From Amblyornis subalaris (taxonomy: Eukaryota; Chordata; Aves; Passeriformes; Ptilonorhynchidae): DNA of 64,000 nucleotides. The stretch is from positions 1,240,001 through 1,304,000 of the forward strand of contig JACAXG010000070.1 in the NCBI GenBank assembly GCA_018881555.1, read 5' to 3'. Every line of letters starts with the position of its first letter. Positions within the stretch are counted from its first letter, which is position 1. Below the pieces are notes generated by a model, which ran no database searches, was not told the DNA's origin, and worked only from the letters and a program-made list of their open reading frames with translations. Position numbers and translations under genes: made by a program. Shown in pieces: positions 23,501-37,325 of this stretch.

Positions 23501-26500
23501 ACTTTTGCTGGAGTCCCAGCAGATGCATATGAGTGCTAAGACACCCCAGAGTTGCACAGAGGTTTGCAACCTCATTTTAAAGACCACAGAGCAAGTCCTA
23601 AGGCAGAATGTGATAAAGAAGTCAGAGGGCTGAGGTATCTTTCTTCTTTTTCTTTCCTCTTGGTTTCGTTCGTTATCTCAGCTAAGAAGTCTCACACAAG
23701 TCCTATTCTTTTTATTGGGAAGTGGCTTCAGATTTTTGGATAAATAGCCTTCAAGCTAAGGAACACTCATGTGAACTGCATCAGCCTTCCCATGGCTGAG
23801 AAGGTCAACAGCCTTCCCAGCACATTCAGAAGTGATGCACTGGTGTGCTATTGCAAGGAAGATTTGAGACGTTCTCCTTTGTAATTCATTGTTTTATGCC
23901 TCTGAATAACTCAGTGTTTAGATTAATAATGATGTTTTGTATTCCTGTAGTTCCATCCATCTAAGGACCAAGAACTGGTCTACCAATATCAAAGAATCTG
24001 TCCTTTTGTACTGGAATTTGACACTGACCAATTTTCTTAAAATCAGCGTTCTGACATATTTTCCCTGTAGCAGTTTGTCCTGGCCTTTAAGAATTCTTTT
24101 CAGCAAAGTCTGAGAACGGCTTTCCTGCTTTCCTCCTGAGTTCACAGCAAAACTTGCCGAAAGGGAGAAAGTGCGCCTCCAAAGCAGCAACAGTAATACT
24201 CATGAGGTCCTGCTAAATGCGAGATGTGAACAACCCTAAGGAGATAACCAAATACTTGCTTATTCACAGGGCTTCTTCACTAGCAGCCAGATTATAATTT
24301 TAGCAATAGGAGGCAGTGAGTTTTGGACAGATGGGATCTCTGAGCTGGCATGTCTCTCCCAGAACTTCATTGTGACCCCATGCAGAGAAGCACTCGCATC
24401 ATTGAAGCAAACACAACAGTACCCAGCCTCAGGATTTGCCTGCTGGGCTGGCTTCACAGGAGCTGCACCGTGGGGATAGAGTGTCATGATGTTATTGCAT
24501 TCAATTATCTCAGATTTAGGCATAGGCTCAGTTCTATTGAAGTCTTTTGTGAAAACTGGCTTTCTGTAATTTCCCAGGTCTCTGGAATTTTTCTGATTTC
24601 TGCCTCTTGCCTAAGATCTGTTTTGTCCCTTGGTCCAGCCAGGACCATCAGTGGAGCTTTTCTAGGTATTAATGCATGAGTGTTGTTTTGCAACTGAGAG
24701 CAATAATCCTGAACTTGAGAAAACTTGCCTGTGCTCTGTTATAAAAAGGGTTGTGTCAAGCCCATTTTCCTTTGTTTCTTTAATTGTGCCCAGTCCTTAC
24801 CTTATTTTAGAGCTGGCTGCCCACGCAGCAGCATCCACACATATCTATAGGGCACGGCTTCTTTGCCCGTAACATACCCAAATCTCACGCTGCTGGCAGG
24901 CTGACAGGACTGTGCACTCTGGACACCCTTCTATTGTGCAATGGGATTTTACTCCATTTACTCTCTGTGAACTCTGTTAACACTGTGCAGGGCTCTGTTT
25001 GTGCTCCTGTGTCTATTTTAAAATGACACACCTTGTGGACTTCTGTCATTCAGAATTTTACAAATACTTCACCCTTTTTATGACATGTTGACTGTTGAAG
25101 CTGACAACAACACTTTGTCATGGTTTTCTCTTTCTCTGTTGCCTCTTGGCAGATCTTATTTAACTCCTTCTGCGGGAATTAACCTCTACTTTTAAGACTT
25201 TCCTTATCACAGATCTAGAAAGATATCTATCACACACCCACGGTCTTATAAAACTTGCTGTTTTAATCCTTCTTCACTGTAGCCATGATTTTGCCAATGA
25301 TGTCTTTCCCATGGCCACCGGATTTCCTGGATATTATACTCTCAGCCTGTTAGGCAGAGTTTCTTATCTGTATTATTTCTGTGAAAGGAACCTTAGGAGT
25401 TTGGACCCTGTGGTGCTGAGACCTGCATAAAAACCATCTGAAACAGTAGGCCCTGATCCAAGACAGCTGAGAAATCTTTCTTTTGGCTCATGCTATGCTT
25501 TAATGCCTTGAAAGTACTTAAAAAAATAAATGAGTGTGACCAGACCAAAAACTTCCACTAGAGGCATTTCTCTGCGTATCTCCTTTCTCTGTATTTATTA
25601 GAGATCACAGTTTCATACTCCTGAATGTCTTGGAGCTGTTAGAAGAACAGCCTGTCATTCACAGCCTAACAAAAGGAAGCAAATACCTTTCCTACCCTGT
25701 ACTAAATAATATTCTAGGTTTACAAGCATTTACCAGGACCATCACGTAATGGATAGAGTTATCCTCTGTTTATTGAGGCTTATTTCCTGGGAATCTATGC
25801 TCCTGCCACACACAAACATATAAAATACACAGTTCAGGCACTCAAAAACATAAGTTTGGGCATAAATAATAAGATTTCAAAAACATGCTTGAAAGGGAAG
25901 AATTTTTCATTCTGATGCAGATATCAATTATTCAGGCACATGAGCTTCAAAGTATTAAACCTTCTTCTGGAGCTTCAAATACCAAAACCATGCATTTAAA
26001 GTGACATAATGTTATGATTTAGTAAAACCATTGGCCAATAATACACTCATTGCCTTTTGATGTTGTAAAAGGAGCTACTAGAGGGATGGAAGAGGGTGCT
26101 GTCAGTCTCAGGTAAGATGCATTTAACAAAGTTGATAATAGCCCAGACTCTCTGCAGACAAAATCTGTCTTGAGGGTTGAGGGAAAAGAAGTGGAACAAG
26201 ACCATTCAGCCCCATAGCAAGTAGAAAGGCTGAAGGACTTCTTCCAGTTCCTGCTCACAGTGATGTAGCTCTAGCTCCATGGTCACATTACATCCCCAAG
26301 AGAATCATATCTTATTTGAAATACTCTGAGACAAAAGAAATGGCGGTCACTGGGCACAATCACCAGTGACCTTGTGTGATGTTTAAAGGCCAGAGCTGAC
26401 CCCACAACTTCATGAAGGACCACACCAGTGCGAACAGATGACCCCACAAGCAAGGAACACCAGAAAGCCCTTGGAGAGGGGAGGTGGAGGGGAAGATGAG

Positions 26501-28340
26501 GCCAGAGTGCCCAGCCCTAGCCCCTCAAAGGCTACTTGCCCCACTCTGGCTCCTGACTCTGAATTCTGCACTGTGCAGCACCTGGACCCCAGGTTGAAGG
26601 CCTTGCTCAGCATTGGATGGCCAGAGGCACTGCATGGAATATTAAGCGTCATGTAGGCACGTGATACCAAGTTGCTGGCAGCTTCCCAGCAGAGTCATAT
26701 TCTCACTGCATTCCTTGGATGTCTCCCAACCACTGGCTTGAGAAAGTCACTAACCTTAGTATGCTTCATTGTTCTGGCAGCGTGTCTCAGTCCAGAGGGT
26801 GTCTCATGATCTCGGCTGACCATTGCCTATGCACTTGTACAGGTCATCCCAGAAACAGCTGAGCAGATTAATAGGTCTCTTGTGGCATGCACTGGTTCCT
26901 AGCACCCACCACCAGGAACAAGAGCTGTGGTGTGGCTACATGGGTATTTCCAGCCACTGCCTGTCATCATCACTCCCACTAACACCCTCTTCCAGGAGCG
27001 TGGAGAGGGGCGGTGGGCAGACTAACAGGGTATGAGCAGAGTTCAGAGAGTGGATCTTGGGGAACTCGAGCCACAGGAACACTCTAGAAGGAGCTGGCTG
27101 GCAGCCAAATCATCCTCTCCTCAGGGAAAGCGGTGTTTATTCCCTATGTTGCCTCTAGTCCTCTGCCTTGGAATGCACGAGGTGTCTGGGTACCATGGCA
27201 ATGGCAGTGGCAATACAACCAAGACATGATTTCTGCTCTTTGGCTCCCCTGCCAGCGGTGCTGGCCTAGTAATGTGGACACATCAGCCAGAATGCTTTTT
27301 AGGGTCTGTTTGTCTTGAACTCAAAGCCACAAGTGCTCTTTGTAGCCTGTGGCTCTGCCACATAACAGTCCACACGCTTTTTCTCCCTGGGAATCTGGGC
27401 TGCTGTTGTATCCAAGATCCTTCCCCAGACGTCTTGCCAGCATCCACACCCTTATGCCAGAGCACTTATTCAAATAGGAAATAATCAAGCATGGGTCCTG
27501 GGCTGTTGCCGAGGTGCAGATCTGCGGCTCTGCAGAGAGGGCCCGAGGGTTTCTCTTAAACTCAGCTGCACAGGAACAAAACACCCGAGTACTGATCCAC
27601 TCACTTTTCCTCCTCCTTCCCTCTGATTCTGAAAACAAGTCCTGATTCTTTCATCAGGACTTTCTTTCATCAAATAGGCCAGGGCAACTCGGCACTCTGT
27701 GCTAGGGNCATATGTCTGAGGATGGGTCAAAGGAAGCAGAACATAGAAGCCCAGTCCCAAGACAGGCAGAGGGGCTGAGGGATGAGCGTGGCCAGGGTAG
27801 CTGTGCTCAGCATCTTGCCAGGCTTGGGCAGGAGCCATGCAGTGATGCTGGTAACTCCCCACTTCAAGATTGCTTCTGGAGAGCAAGGCCATGTTCAAGG
27901 TAGGTGAACAATCCCATGTGCTCAATGGTGACAGTGCAGGGGGTCGAAGGGCAGTCTGTCACCTGCATGTCATGTCTTGCTGCAGCAGGCAAGGCACTGT
28001 GTGCTGTGAGACAGTCAGAGACTGTGTATGGACACCTCCAGCCTTTGGTCACATCTGACAGACAGGGAACTGCTGAACCCAGAGGAAAGACTGAGAAAGA
28101 ATGGGAGGAGGGAGTTCTATTTACTTGAAGGACAGAGAGGAGGAGATGAGGACAGCAGCAGTGAGAAACCCAAAGAGGTTCAGTGACAATTAGGATGACA
28201 CCGTGACTTGCCATGGAGAAAATGTCATCCTCAAACCTGACACAGTAGCATGGCTGCTGCCATGAAATACCACCTTTCACAGCCCAGGGAAGAGGAAAGC
28301 GGTATGCTAGAAATTCCTACAATGAATACATGGGTCTGAT
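20541..28340. other. Unique non-coding sequence, no gene seen
   Basis: No gene, RNA gene or clear mobile element is visible. Open stretches up to about 146 codons (27485-27925 minus) contain an undetermined base and no recognisable domain. A short perfect hairpin lies at 26345-26371. The region is otherwise ordinary AT/GC-balanced sequence, intergenic or intronic. Confidence 0.55.
26345..26371. repeat. Short inverted repeat, 9-bp stem
   Basis: GGTCACTGG (26345-26353) is the exact reverse complement of CCAGTGACC (26363-26371), with a 9-base loop between. It contains a TGACC/GGTCA-type core resembling nuclear-receptor half-sites in everted orientation. No gene context supports a function. Confidence 0.6.
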
Positions 28341-28341
28341 G

Positions 28342-28576
28342 GGGAAGGGAAGGGAAGGGAAGGGAAGGGAAGGGAAGGGAAGGGAAGGGAAGGGAAGGGA
28401 AGGGAAGGGAAGGGAAGGGAAGGGAAGGGAAGGNNNNNNNNNNNNNNNNNNNNNNNNNNNNNNNNNNNNNNNNNNNNNNNNNNNNNNNNNNNNNNNNNAG
28501 GGAAGGGAAGGGAAGGGAAGGGAAGGGAAGGGAAGGGAAGGGAAGGGAAGGGAAGGGAAGGGAAGGGAAGGGAAGG
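28342..28576 (+). repeat. (GGGAA)n microsatellite
   Basis: There are about 18 uninterrupted GGGAA units (28342-28433), then a run of Ns, then about 15 more units (28499-28576). The array is perfect on both sides of the gap. The plus strand is purine-only, so it can form triplex DNA. The regularly spaced GGG runs with two-base loops could also form G-quadruplexes. Confidence 0.97.
28434..28498. other. Assembly gap of 65 N inside the microsatellite
   Basis: Sixty-five consecutive Ns interrupt the GGGAA array. The gap size is unlikely to equal the true missing length, because both edges lie in the same perfect repeat. This is the only multi-base gap in the window. Confidence 0.98.
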
Positions 28577-29135
28577 TGTTCTCGGACAACACAGGATTTA
28601 CTGACATAAGCATGAAGATCCGTTGGTAGACAGATCTTTGGATAAGGAGGGACACCTGAAAAAGAGACTGAGGGAAACACCAATCAGTGGAGGACAAAGA
28701 ATAGGTTTCCCAGAGGGAAGATGGATACTGAGGACTTGATCAGCTGCTCACACAAGAACAGAAGCGATGGAAACAGAAAGGAGCACAAACCCTCTGGTGC
28801 TGTGAAGACCAGAGACAGAACAAGAACTAGCTCATTTGGGCTGGGAAAATGGGCCACTTTTAGCTCTTCGTCATTTCCTGTTATCTAGCAATTTTATTTG
28901 AACTGACTTGGGCCAGGAAATCAGGAAATGCTTCTGTTTTTCAAGAATTATTGCATTTTTATGGGTTATTAATTAGATGACTGTAGGCTTCCATGTGTCT
29001 GATACTATGAAACTCTTCATAAGCTTAGAGAAGTAGGATAAGGTTCAGTAACATTCAGACTACAGGGGGTAGCAGAGATTTCTCTCTTGCCTCTTTTTTA
29101 ATAACAATAGATAGATGTTACACTCACAACAGAAA
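28577..29135. other. Unique non-coding sequence
   Basis: No gene is seen. The part near 28940-28990 is AT-rich with a TTATTAATTAGATGA block, but nothing else supports a function. Confidence 0.5.
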
Positions 29136-29139
29136 TGGA

Positions 29140-29760
29140 AGATCACAGAATCAGGGAATCACAGAATATGCTGAGTTGGAAAGGACCCACAAGGATCGAG
29201 TACAACTCCTGGCCCTGCATAGGACATCCCAAGAATCACACCATGTGCCCAAGAGTATTGTCCAAAAGGTTCTTGAATTCTGTCAGGTTTGGTGCTGTGA
29301 CCACTTCCCTGGGGAGCCTGTTCCAGTGCCCAAACACCCTCAGGGTGAAGAAGTTTTTTCCAATATCCAGCCTAAACCTCTTCTGACACAACTTCAGGCC
29401 ATTCCCTTTGATCCTGTCACTGGTCACTACAGAGAAGAGATCAGTGTCTGCCCCTCTTCTTCCCCTCACGAGGAAGTTGTAACTGCAATGAGNTCTCCCC
29501 TCAGTCTCCTCTTCAGTCTGAACAGACCAAGTGCCCTCAGCCGCTCCTCATACAGCTTCCCCTCAAGGCCCTTCACCATCTTTGTTGCCCTCCTTTGGGT
29601 GCTCTCTAACAGTTTAATGTCTTATACTGTGGTGACCTAAACTGCCCCCAGCACTAGAGGTGAGGCCNCTCCAGTGCAGAGCAGAGCAGGACAATCCCCT
29701 CCCTTGCCCAGCTGGTGATGCTGTGCCTTATGCACTGCAGGACTATCCAGGACACTTGCA
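29140..29760 (-). mobile_element. CR1 LINE, 3' end, minus orientation
   Basis: Read on plus, it starts with the reverse complement of the CR1 tail (ATCACAGAATCAGGGAATCACAG) and runs into the ORF2 end. On the minus strand, residues such as KRFRLDIGKNFFTLRV and HWNRLPREVV (about 29270-29390) are the recognisable C-terminal end of avian CR1 ORF2, followed by a downstream F-K-x-L-L-D block. Further plus-strand blocks (CTCCTCAT near 29543, ACAGTTTAATGTCTTATACTGTGGTG) extend it to about 29760. It is truncated at the 5' end, as nearly all CR1 copies are. It is the best-preserved repeat in the window and the strongest evidence for a bird genome. Confidence 0.93.
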
Positions 29761-30689
29761 GAAAGCACATCCGTTTTAATTTTATCAAGCTGTTTAATAC
29801 CAAATGAAACTCAAATATACTGATGATAAATATTTCAAGATAATTCTCCAGCTGAAATGAAATTACTGACATATCATTTTGAAGAGGCCCTGTGCTGTCT
29901 TTGAAAATATGCAGAAAGTGAGAGACTACCATCTTCCATTTCCTGAAACATCCGGATTGGAAAAGTCAGTATAAGCTTCAAAATCTGTCCTTTCATTCAG
30001 TAAAACAGAGATTGAGACAGAAGAAACAAGCCAGCAAGTAGTCAGCAAGCCAATTTGCAGGCACAAGACAGGATAAGACCAATTATTAAATACAGAACAG
30101 GGATCTTGATTAAGGGCCTTCATTACAAAGGCATTTATTTTATGATTCAAGTAACAATAAATCATGTAGCACCTGAGATAGGGAGGAGACATGGGGAAAC
30201 TGTTCAGATGGTGGGAAAGGCAATGTCTTTCCAGTATGGATGTCTACCCTTCACCCACTTAGAGTTTTGCATACAAACAACTGCAGTAAACAAACACACA
30301 TCCAGCAAAGCCTGACAATCAAAAGTTGAGGTCTACACCCTTCATGTTGACTGTACAATCTACGTTCACAACCTTGAGCATATGGCACCATACAGCACTC
30401 GCTCTCATGAACACACACTCTCTTTCCATAGGGCATCCGCTGCTACAACTGCACACATGTTTATTCAGAGCAGATATTTGTCCTCCTTAGCTGGTGTGTG
30501 GCCTGCAGGCCTGTTTTCCACAAGCAGCCCTGTAAACATCATTACTGAATTACCTCATGGTCTTACCCTCAAGTCAGAGAGCTTCAAAAAATCGATGCAT
30601 GTTTCTTCGTAGCATGCATGGGAGAGGGGATGATGCCACCCCATAAAAAGAGAGATAGATCAAAGTTGTCAGAAGCTTCTCTCTAATTG

Positions 30690-30790
30690 TGGGTGCCAAA
30701 ATGTAGGCTCTCAGGGCTTAATTTCTCAAAGCTGTGGGCAAGATTACAGCATTTTAGATACTCTGTGTGTAGCTCCCACTGATTTCCCCT
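30690..30790. repeat. Possible old amniote repeat trace
   Basis: GTGGGTGCCAAAATG, then GGCTTAATTTCTCAAAG and AGCTCCCACTGATTTC, resemble a palindromic old amniote repeat family that carries GTGGGTGC and CTCCCATTGATTTC units. The match is weak and by eye; no boundary is visible. Confidence 0.2.
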
Positions 30791-33700
30791 CCAGGTATGC
30801 GTGCTCAGCACAGCCACAAATACTGTCTACAGGAAAAAACACAGCACAGAGTGAGTGACAGACAGAGAAGTTTGAGTGGGCTCTGCTGTTGCCCAGACAG
30901 GGAAGAGAGCATCTGTTTCTCCAGCAAAACATCCCTCTGTCTTGCTTACCAGACACTCACTGCTACTGCCATGACAGCCACACCACTGACAATGCTGGCA
31001 GTTCACCCACAGCAGCTTTCTTCTCCAGAGCCCAATTCCTTCACAGATCAGCCAGCTCTGTGTGCTGAAGGAGGCAGAGGTCATACCAAAAATACACTAT
31101 GTGTTCACGTAACCAGAGAGCAGCAGAATGTCTCTTGAGTACAAGGCAGAGACATTCCTTATGCTTGGCATCTCCTCACTGAGTGATCAACTCTGCAACT
31201 TTAACATAAGGAACTGCAATAAAAAATTGAATCTTTTAGAGAAAAAATGGTAAAAATATTCTGTCACATGGGTTTATATTGATCACCCATTTTGGCCACC
31301 ATAGAAGAATTATTAGTTCCAGTCAAGTAGTAAAGGTCTGCACTGCAGATTTGCTGCAAAAAACAAGCTGTTCTTTTCTCCATAGANAAGCTACTGGCTA
31401 AAGGAAAGGAAGGGAGGGAGTAGGACACCCATTTTGGCTGTGAATTTCACAGCTATTTGCAGACAACAGACAAATAGGGAGACTGAGGACTCATAGGTTC
31501 AGTTCCAGGATGTAGGTAGTCATCAGGGCGAGCCATTGAACACCATTCTGCTGTTACATCATCCCTCANTTCTGGCCATTGAACCTTGGTCATGGTAGCC
31601 AAAGTGTCTGAAGAANGGTCAGTCGCACGTAAGTTTAGACAGTAGCTGATACTCCTGGCATGAGTTTCATGCATGGTTGTGGAAAATAAAATTTGCAATT
31701 GATTTTGCTAAGTAGCTGTTTCAAAGTGATAGAGGTCTTTCCCGCACTCTCTGGACAGCATCCGTTTCAGAATGCCTCGGAGACGTTACCTCATTAATTT
31801 TAATGAGAAGCCCAGACGTGAGTCTGACACAACCATAAATTGTTCTTTCTGTGCGTGCATGTATGTGTGTGTTTAAAAGAGCTCCCTGTGTTACCCCATG
31901 AAGGACCTGACTGTGTTACATGCTGATGTTCACTATTTAGGCACACGTCATCCTGGCTCCGCCACACAGCTCCCTTTTCATGCTTTGGCCACCCTTTGCA
32001 AATTACCTTAGTTCCTCTCTCTGCCATGTCCTGCACGCACAGACCTTCTTCCGTCTCTCAGAGAGGAGTGAGAGATCCTCCCACTCCAGACATAACTCTA
32101 GATCAAGGCCATAGCATCACCCCAAAATACCCTCACTCAGACACAGTCCCGACAGATGTATATTTGTATCTGTTCAACCCCGTGTGCCACCCAACCTGTT
32201 TAAGCCCTGCAGACTTCAAGAAGCCCCCTTAAACCCTCTTGCAAGGGACCAGCTTAAGGTTGGACCCACACCACAAAACTGAGGACACCCAGTGACCCCA
32301 TCAGCCACAGGAAGGGGATGAGGGAGGTGAAATATGACAGCGCGCTCTGCTGTTGTTCCCATTTGATCACCCACCCCGGTCTGCAACTGACCTTAGAGGC
32401 ATGAGCCACCTTTGCCAAGGGAAAAGCCCTCACTCGGTATATATGTCATGGGAGGGATCCAGCTTTGTACCTTCTACTAAGGACCATTGTGGAAAACTGG
32501 TGTTTTCAACGCAGGCCTTTCACCAGCAACCATGAGTCCAAATCCCAAGTGTCTGCTGTGGGCAGCAGGCACTGAATACATAAGTGAATTGCCACACAGT
32601 ACAACAGCCATTTGTCCCTGCAGTGATGTGATTTTATCTTACATAAGGAGGAAAATGAGTGGCAAGAGGTCGCCTTCCATGGTACCTGTGCTCCTAAAAT
32701 GCCTTCCTCNCACATGCCTACATTTCAAAGGTGACCCATTTCCCCTTCCAGAAAAACCTTTGCTTCCTCTTGCACAATAATCTTACTTTGTGAGAGGCTT
32801 ACTCCTCCTGAGGAGCAGCTCTGCCTGTGTTTCTCATTGAGGTCTCTGCCATTCCCTTTCCTCAGCTACTTGCTTAGTCTACCACATGCAGCTACAGACC
32901 ATTTTCAATCCATCACGAAATTCTGGCGCTACCCTCACCATCTCAAACTGAGAAGGAAACGTTTGGTTTGTTTTCTGCAGGTGTCTCTTTGCCAAGCTGC
33001 TGTCTATTCACTCACCAAATACTCAAAATTAAGGTAAGTTTTACCATCCCTCTCTGTCCTTGTTGGAAAATTCTTGTACACAGTTTGTAAGTCACTTCAG
33101 TATTCCCATCAGTGAGCATATTTATGTTGTTTTTAATCCATCTCAAAGCATTAAAGGTCACCCACCAGCTCTTTAAAAAGAAATGCTGCATAAGCTAAGT
33201 GTGAAGTTATAGATACTTGTGTACCTTGTGCTTTCTCCACTCTCCAAGTCCTGATTAGCATTTGCCCTTCTGCAAACACCCAGTGTAACTTGGCAACATG
33301 GACCCTTTGTGTCCCGTGTGATCACATATGAGTTCGTTACCATTTTGTCTTAATTATAAAAGTAGAAAGTCTTCTCTGGTACTGACAGTATTTCAGAATT
33401 TGAGGGCAGCTGTTCCACTCCAATATAACAAAGAAGCTTCTCCTTGCGCCAGACTGGGTATGTGTAAAAGGAAACCTGAAAAACTACAGGTTTTGCCTCA
33501 TCATCAAACCAATCAGTTTGAAGTCTTTGTCTCCTCAGCCATATGTGCAGTAACACGCTTTGGTTTTGGATGTCTCTGCTCTTTGCCAAAAGCAGCATAC
33601 TTTTGTTAAATGGGAAGCTTTTATTGAAGGTTTGTAACTAAATCTCCTTTGTCAGACTCATTGTTTTCTGTTGCAATTGCTTCCATGTTTATTGCAAACT

Positions 33701-36700
33701 AATCTGTTCTCTGCTTTCTGTTTACTCTGGCACTGGTTTTTGTGCCCTGGTATGCATCGTTAAGTAGATTCACTACCACTGGCTCACTGCTTGTTAACAC
33801 TTCCAAGTGCTGGTTTCACTAAATTCCCAAATCTCTCATGCAAATTGTCAGCTTAAGTCCACTTCCAGCAGCAACCTCCTCTTGTGGTCAGTCACCATGA
33901 GTCACTCACTCTCAGATCAGCTGCCAACCAGCCGTTAATGAGCAAGGTTCAGTTTTAGCCAGCAAGCTGATAAAAATGGTCAACAGCATCTCCTGACAGT
34001 AGGTCCCTTGTACAGTTGCCTCTGGGATGTTTCTGAAGGACCAGAGTAATCTCTGTCATGCTGGAATCGGCTGGTGATTTCTCATGCCTCAGAGATAAAA
34101 CTTGCTTATTTCTGTTTCTTTGAAACACCATTTTCTCCTAGATAACGTGAGACTCAATGCAACCCAATTCTGACTCTTCAGCAGGCTCTTAAAAAGAGTT
34201 TAAAAAGCCTATGGATTGGATTCAGATTTAACAGATTCGTTTCCTTCTGACACTGATCAAGTTGCTGCCAGGGGTCCTGTAGTGGAAGACCAGCCATTCT
34301 CACCTGGTATACAATGTGTGGCAGCATGCAAAGAGTAAACACTATGTCCTGTTCAGACTGGTTGTAGCCAGAGAAGCAGTGGAAAAGCCTTTTCCCTAAC
34401 AATTGTGCTTTCTCTGGTCTTGTTTTTCATGTTTTCCCCTGTCCTCCAGCCACTGNCTCTCTGCCCCCTCCCTTTCCTCTCACAACTTCCAATGTGCTCT
34501 CTTTTCTTTCCACCCTCAGCCTTACATTTCTCTTTGTCTTTGGCTGACTGCGCAGAATGGCCCCCCATCCGGGGAGCAGCAATTCTGTACGCTCCGTGAG
34601 CTGCTAACAGGACTCTGTCAACAAAGCATCCATATGAGAGGCATGATGATTGCGAGCCCAGCCTTTTGCATCAGATGGAGGGAGAGGCATTTCAGGGAAT
34701 ATGGACCTCCTCTGCACCTGAGGTCTGCTGTTTGAGTTTCCATCCCTTGTGTGCAAGCGAGTCTCAGCTTAAACGGGACATGTTTTCCAGTTTCTGCTTT
34801 TAAAAGTAGAACCCATTTAACTCAGCAGACTGCCCAGCTGGAACAGGCTATTTACAGCTGTACCTGAAGCTCTGATAAGATAATGGATATGTTGTAAATA
34901 CCTATCATATTATGTTGCCTTTAGTTAGTGTTTGGGATCACATGTGAAACAAATGGCTCCAAGGATTGAATAACATCTCAGGGTTTCTCCTTGAAGCGAG
35001 CTGGGGATCTCATAGGATTTTTAGTTTGTTTGTTATATTGGAAATTTCCTAGGGGCCTGGTAAAAATAATCTGATTGCATGGAAAAAAACATGTATTGCN
35101 GCTCAGATTCAAGGCAGGCAGTCACAGTGGGCCATTTTTCCACTTCACTCATTTAATAGGTGTATATTGCATTAAGTGAGATTCAACCTGACATTTACTG
35201 GAATTATTAAGGACCTGATAAAGGAGTGAAGTGGGAGAGTTTAGAATAAGGAAGAGAGCAGAAAACACAAGTGCACTTCTTGCAGTGAAAAAGGACTTGT
35301 TCTTTCTTTCTCTTTCTGCCCTCTAAAAATGGATATGTGAAGAAGGTTGGTCAGAGAGGAGAAGACTGGCATGGGTCATCTGTACCCTACTGCTGTTACA
35401 GACAGCACAGGGAAGATTTTCCAAGGGGATTAGGTGGGTTTAGGCTTGCTCTTGACAAGGGAGCAGGGGAAAGACAGCAATGTTCAGCTCTTGTTTGGGA
35501 GTGGGCAATTAGTCTTATCTCCTTCCTTGCACTGCAGTCCCCACAGCTTATCAAGAATTACTTGCAGGCCAACATTGTCTTGACAGCTCCCATGTGGCAG
35601 GAGGCAGCTGAGGTGCTGCTCTCCACTGATGCTCAGCATGGCTGCTCTCATGCCCACTGAAACGCTTTGCAGAAGCCACCCTTCAAGTAAGAGTCCTTGC
35701 AAGGTCCACATGTCGTTGCACACACAGACCACAGATGAGCTGCAGCCAATCTTGGANGGTCCATTTGCTTTGTGTCATTCCTCTTGGAGAGGAGGAAGAT
35801 CCCATTAAACGTGAAAGCTGTGCTCTGCCATCTGCTCCAGTTTCCTGTCCATGTGAGAGATGTAAGAGGTAGACAGTCTTAATCTTTAGGGCTCCATGCA
35901 GAACTCATCAGCAGCTGTCCCGAGGTCTTTAATAAGGCTTGTTTATTCATTTAAGTAGATTTTTGTATTTAATTGCTGGACCCATGCATCCTTTGGTTCT
36001 GTGCGTCACTGTGGTTATGTTCACGCAGGCATTCCCAACCTGAGGAGCCGGAAAAAAGCATCCCCTGAATGATGCCTGAAGCACAGAAGAAGACATGGTT
36101 CTTTTCCCCTAGGAACCCATAATCAAGTTCATATGTGTCACTTAAACCCACTATTGTGTTTGTGCATCCTGTAACTGCTGCCTGACCCATTAGGTGAAAC
36201 AACTGCAGAATACTTGGCTCTTCTGGCGCCAGAGCTAGAACCACAGCAAAGCTGATGGAAATTCAGGAATATTTATAGGGGCAAAAATGGCAGCAGCTGG
36301 GCTGTGACTCCAGGATTCAGGAGACATCAGCTCCCTTCCAGGTGTGGCCACCATGCCTTCATTTTCTCTTCCACTTTTAGTCTGTCTTCTCGGAGGTACA
36401 GACTCTCTCCCTCATTAGGAGCCCATACAGTGTCTAGTGTAAGGGGGCCTTGACCCTGCATAGCCCCAGGCCCTGTCTTCATAAATCAAGTATAAGAATG
36501 GGATTACAGCACTGTCACCCAATAGTAAAAACATGTGCTCCAGGTCAGAGACATTGAAGGGCAAGATTTGCTCATTAAAGAAGAGAAAAATATGGGATTT
36601 TTTGCTTGACACTATCAGGGAAACACGTTTATTCATGTTTACAAAGTTATTGTAAGAGCTTCCTGCAACACAGATATCCTCTGACAGCAAAAGTGAAACC

Positions 36701-37325
36701 ATACATAGCTGCTGTAGGTTGGCCTCCAGAACGGAACAAAGCCCCCAAGACAGGAGGAGGATTTGGGGCCCAGACAAAAGCCCCAGGCAGCACTGAGCTC
36801 TGGCTGACGGTAGCCTCAGTGTCAAGGTCACGCGTCACACATTTCCCAGCTAGACCAGAGTTGCTGGACATGAGCTCCCAGCCCTGCTGCAAGCTTCCCA
36901 GCCCTCTCACACTGGCCCAGAGACTGGATTCACTGGTATTTTAGCTCCACTGCTAAACAGTGGATCTTTTCCCCTTCCCACTTGACTCAAAATGTAGTTC
37001 AGGGTCAGGGGCAATTTCTGCAACCTTTGCCAGTCTCAAAGGAATTCTGGCCAGTACTGCCACCTCAGCATAGACACCAAGCGTCTCAGTTTCAGAAAAA
37101 AAAGTACTTTCTTTTGTAGGTTTGCAATCTGGCTTTTGCTTTCCTAAGGAAGAGATTTCATTCAAGCAAAGAAGCATTTCTAAACCACTCCCAATGATAA
37201 CCCAGCTCTATGCTGCTTCTTTTTTTTAACAAGAACTACTATTCCTCTTGTGCCTGCAGAGAAACTTTAAATCACACAGTTACTGAAGAGCCAAAAGGGA
37301 GATGGGGCAGCGCATGGTGTAGTTC

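Noticed and set aside
28231..28697. Long minus-strand frames over the GGGAA array
   Set aside because: Open only because the repeat has no stops and because of the N gap; they translate to a monotonous Pro/Ser/Leu/Phe repeat.
29236..29469. 77-codon minus-strand frame as a host gene
   Set aside because: Recognised as the CR1 ORF2 C-terminus within a truncated LINE copy.
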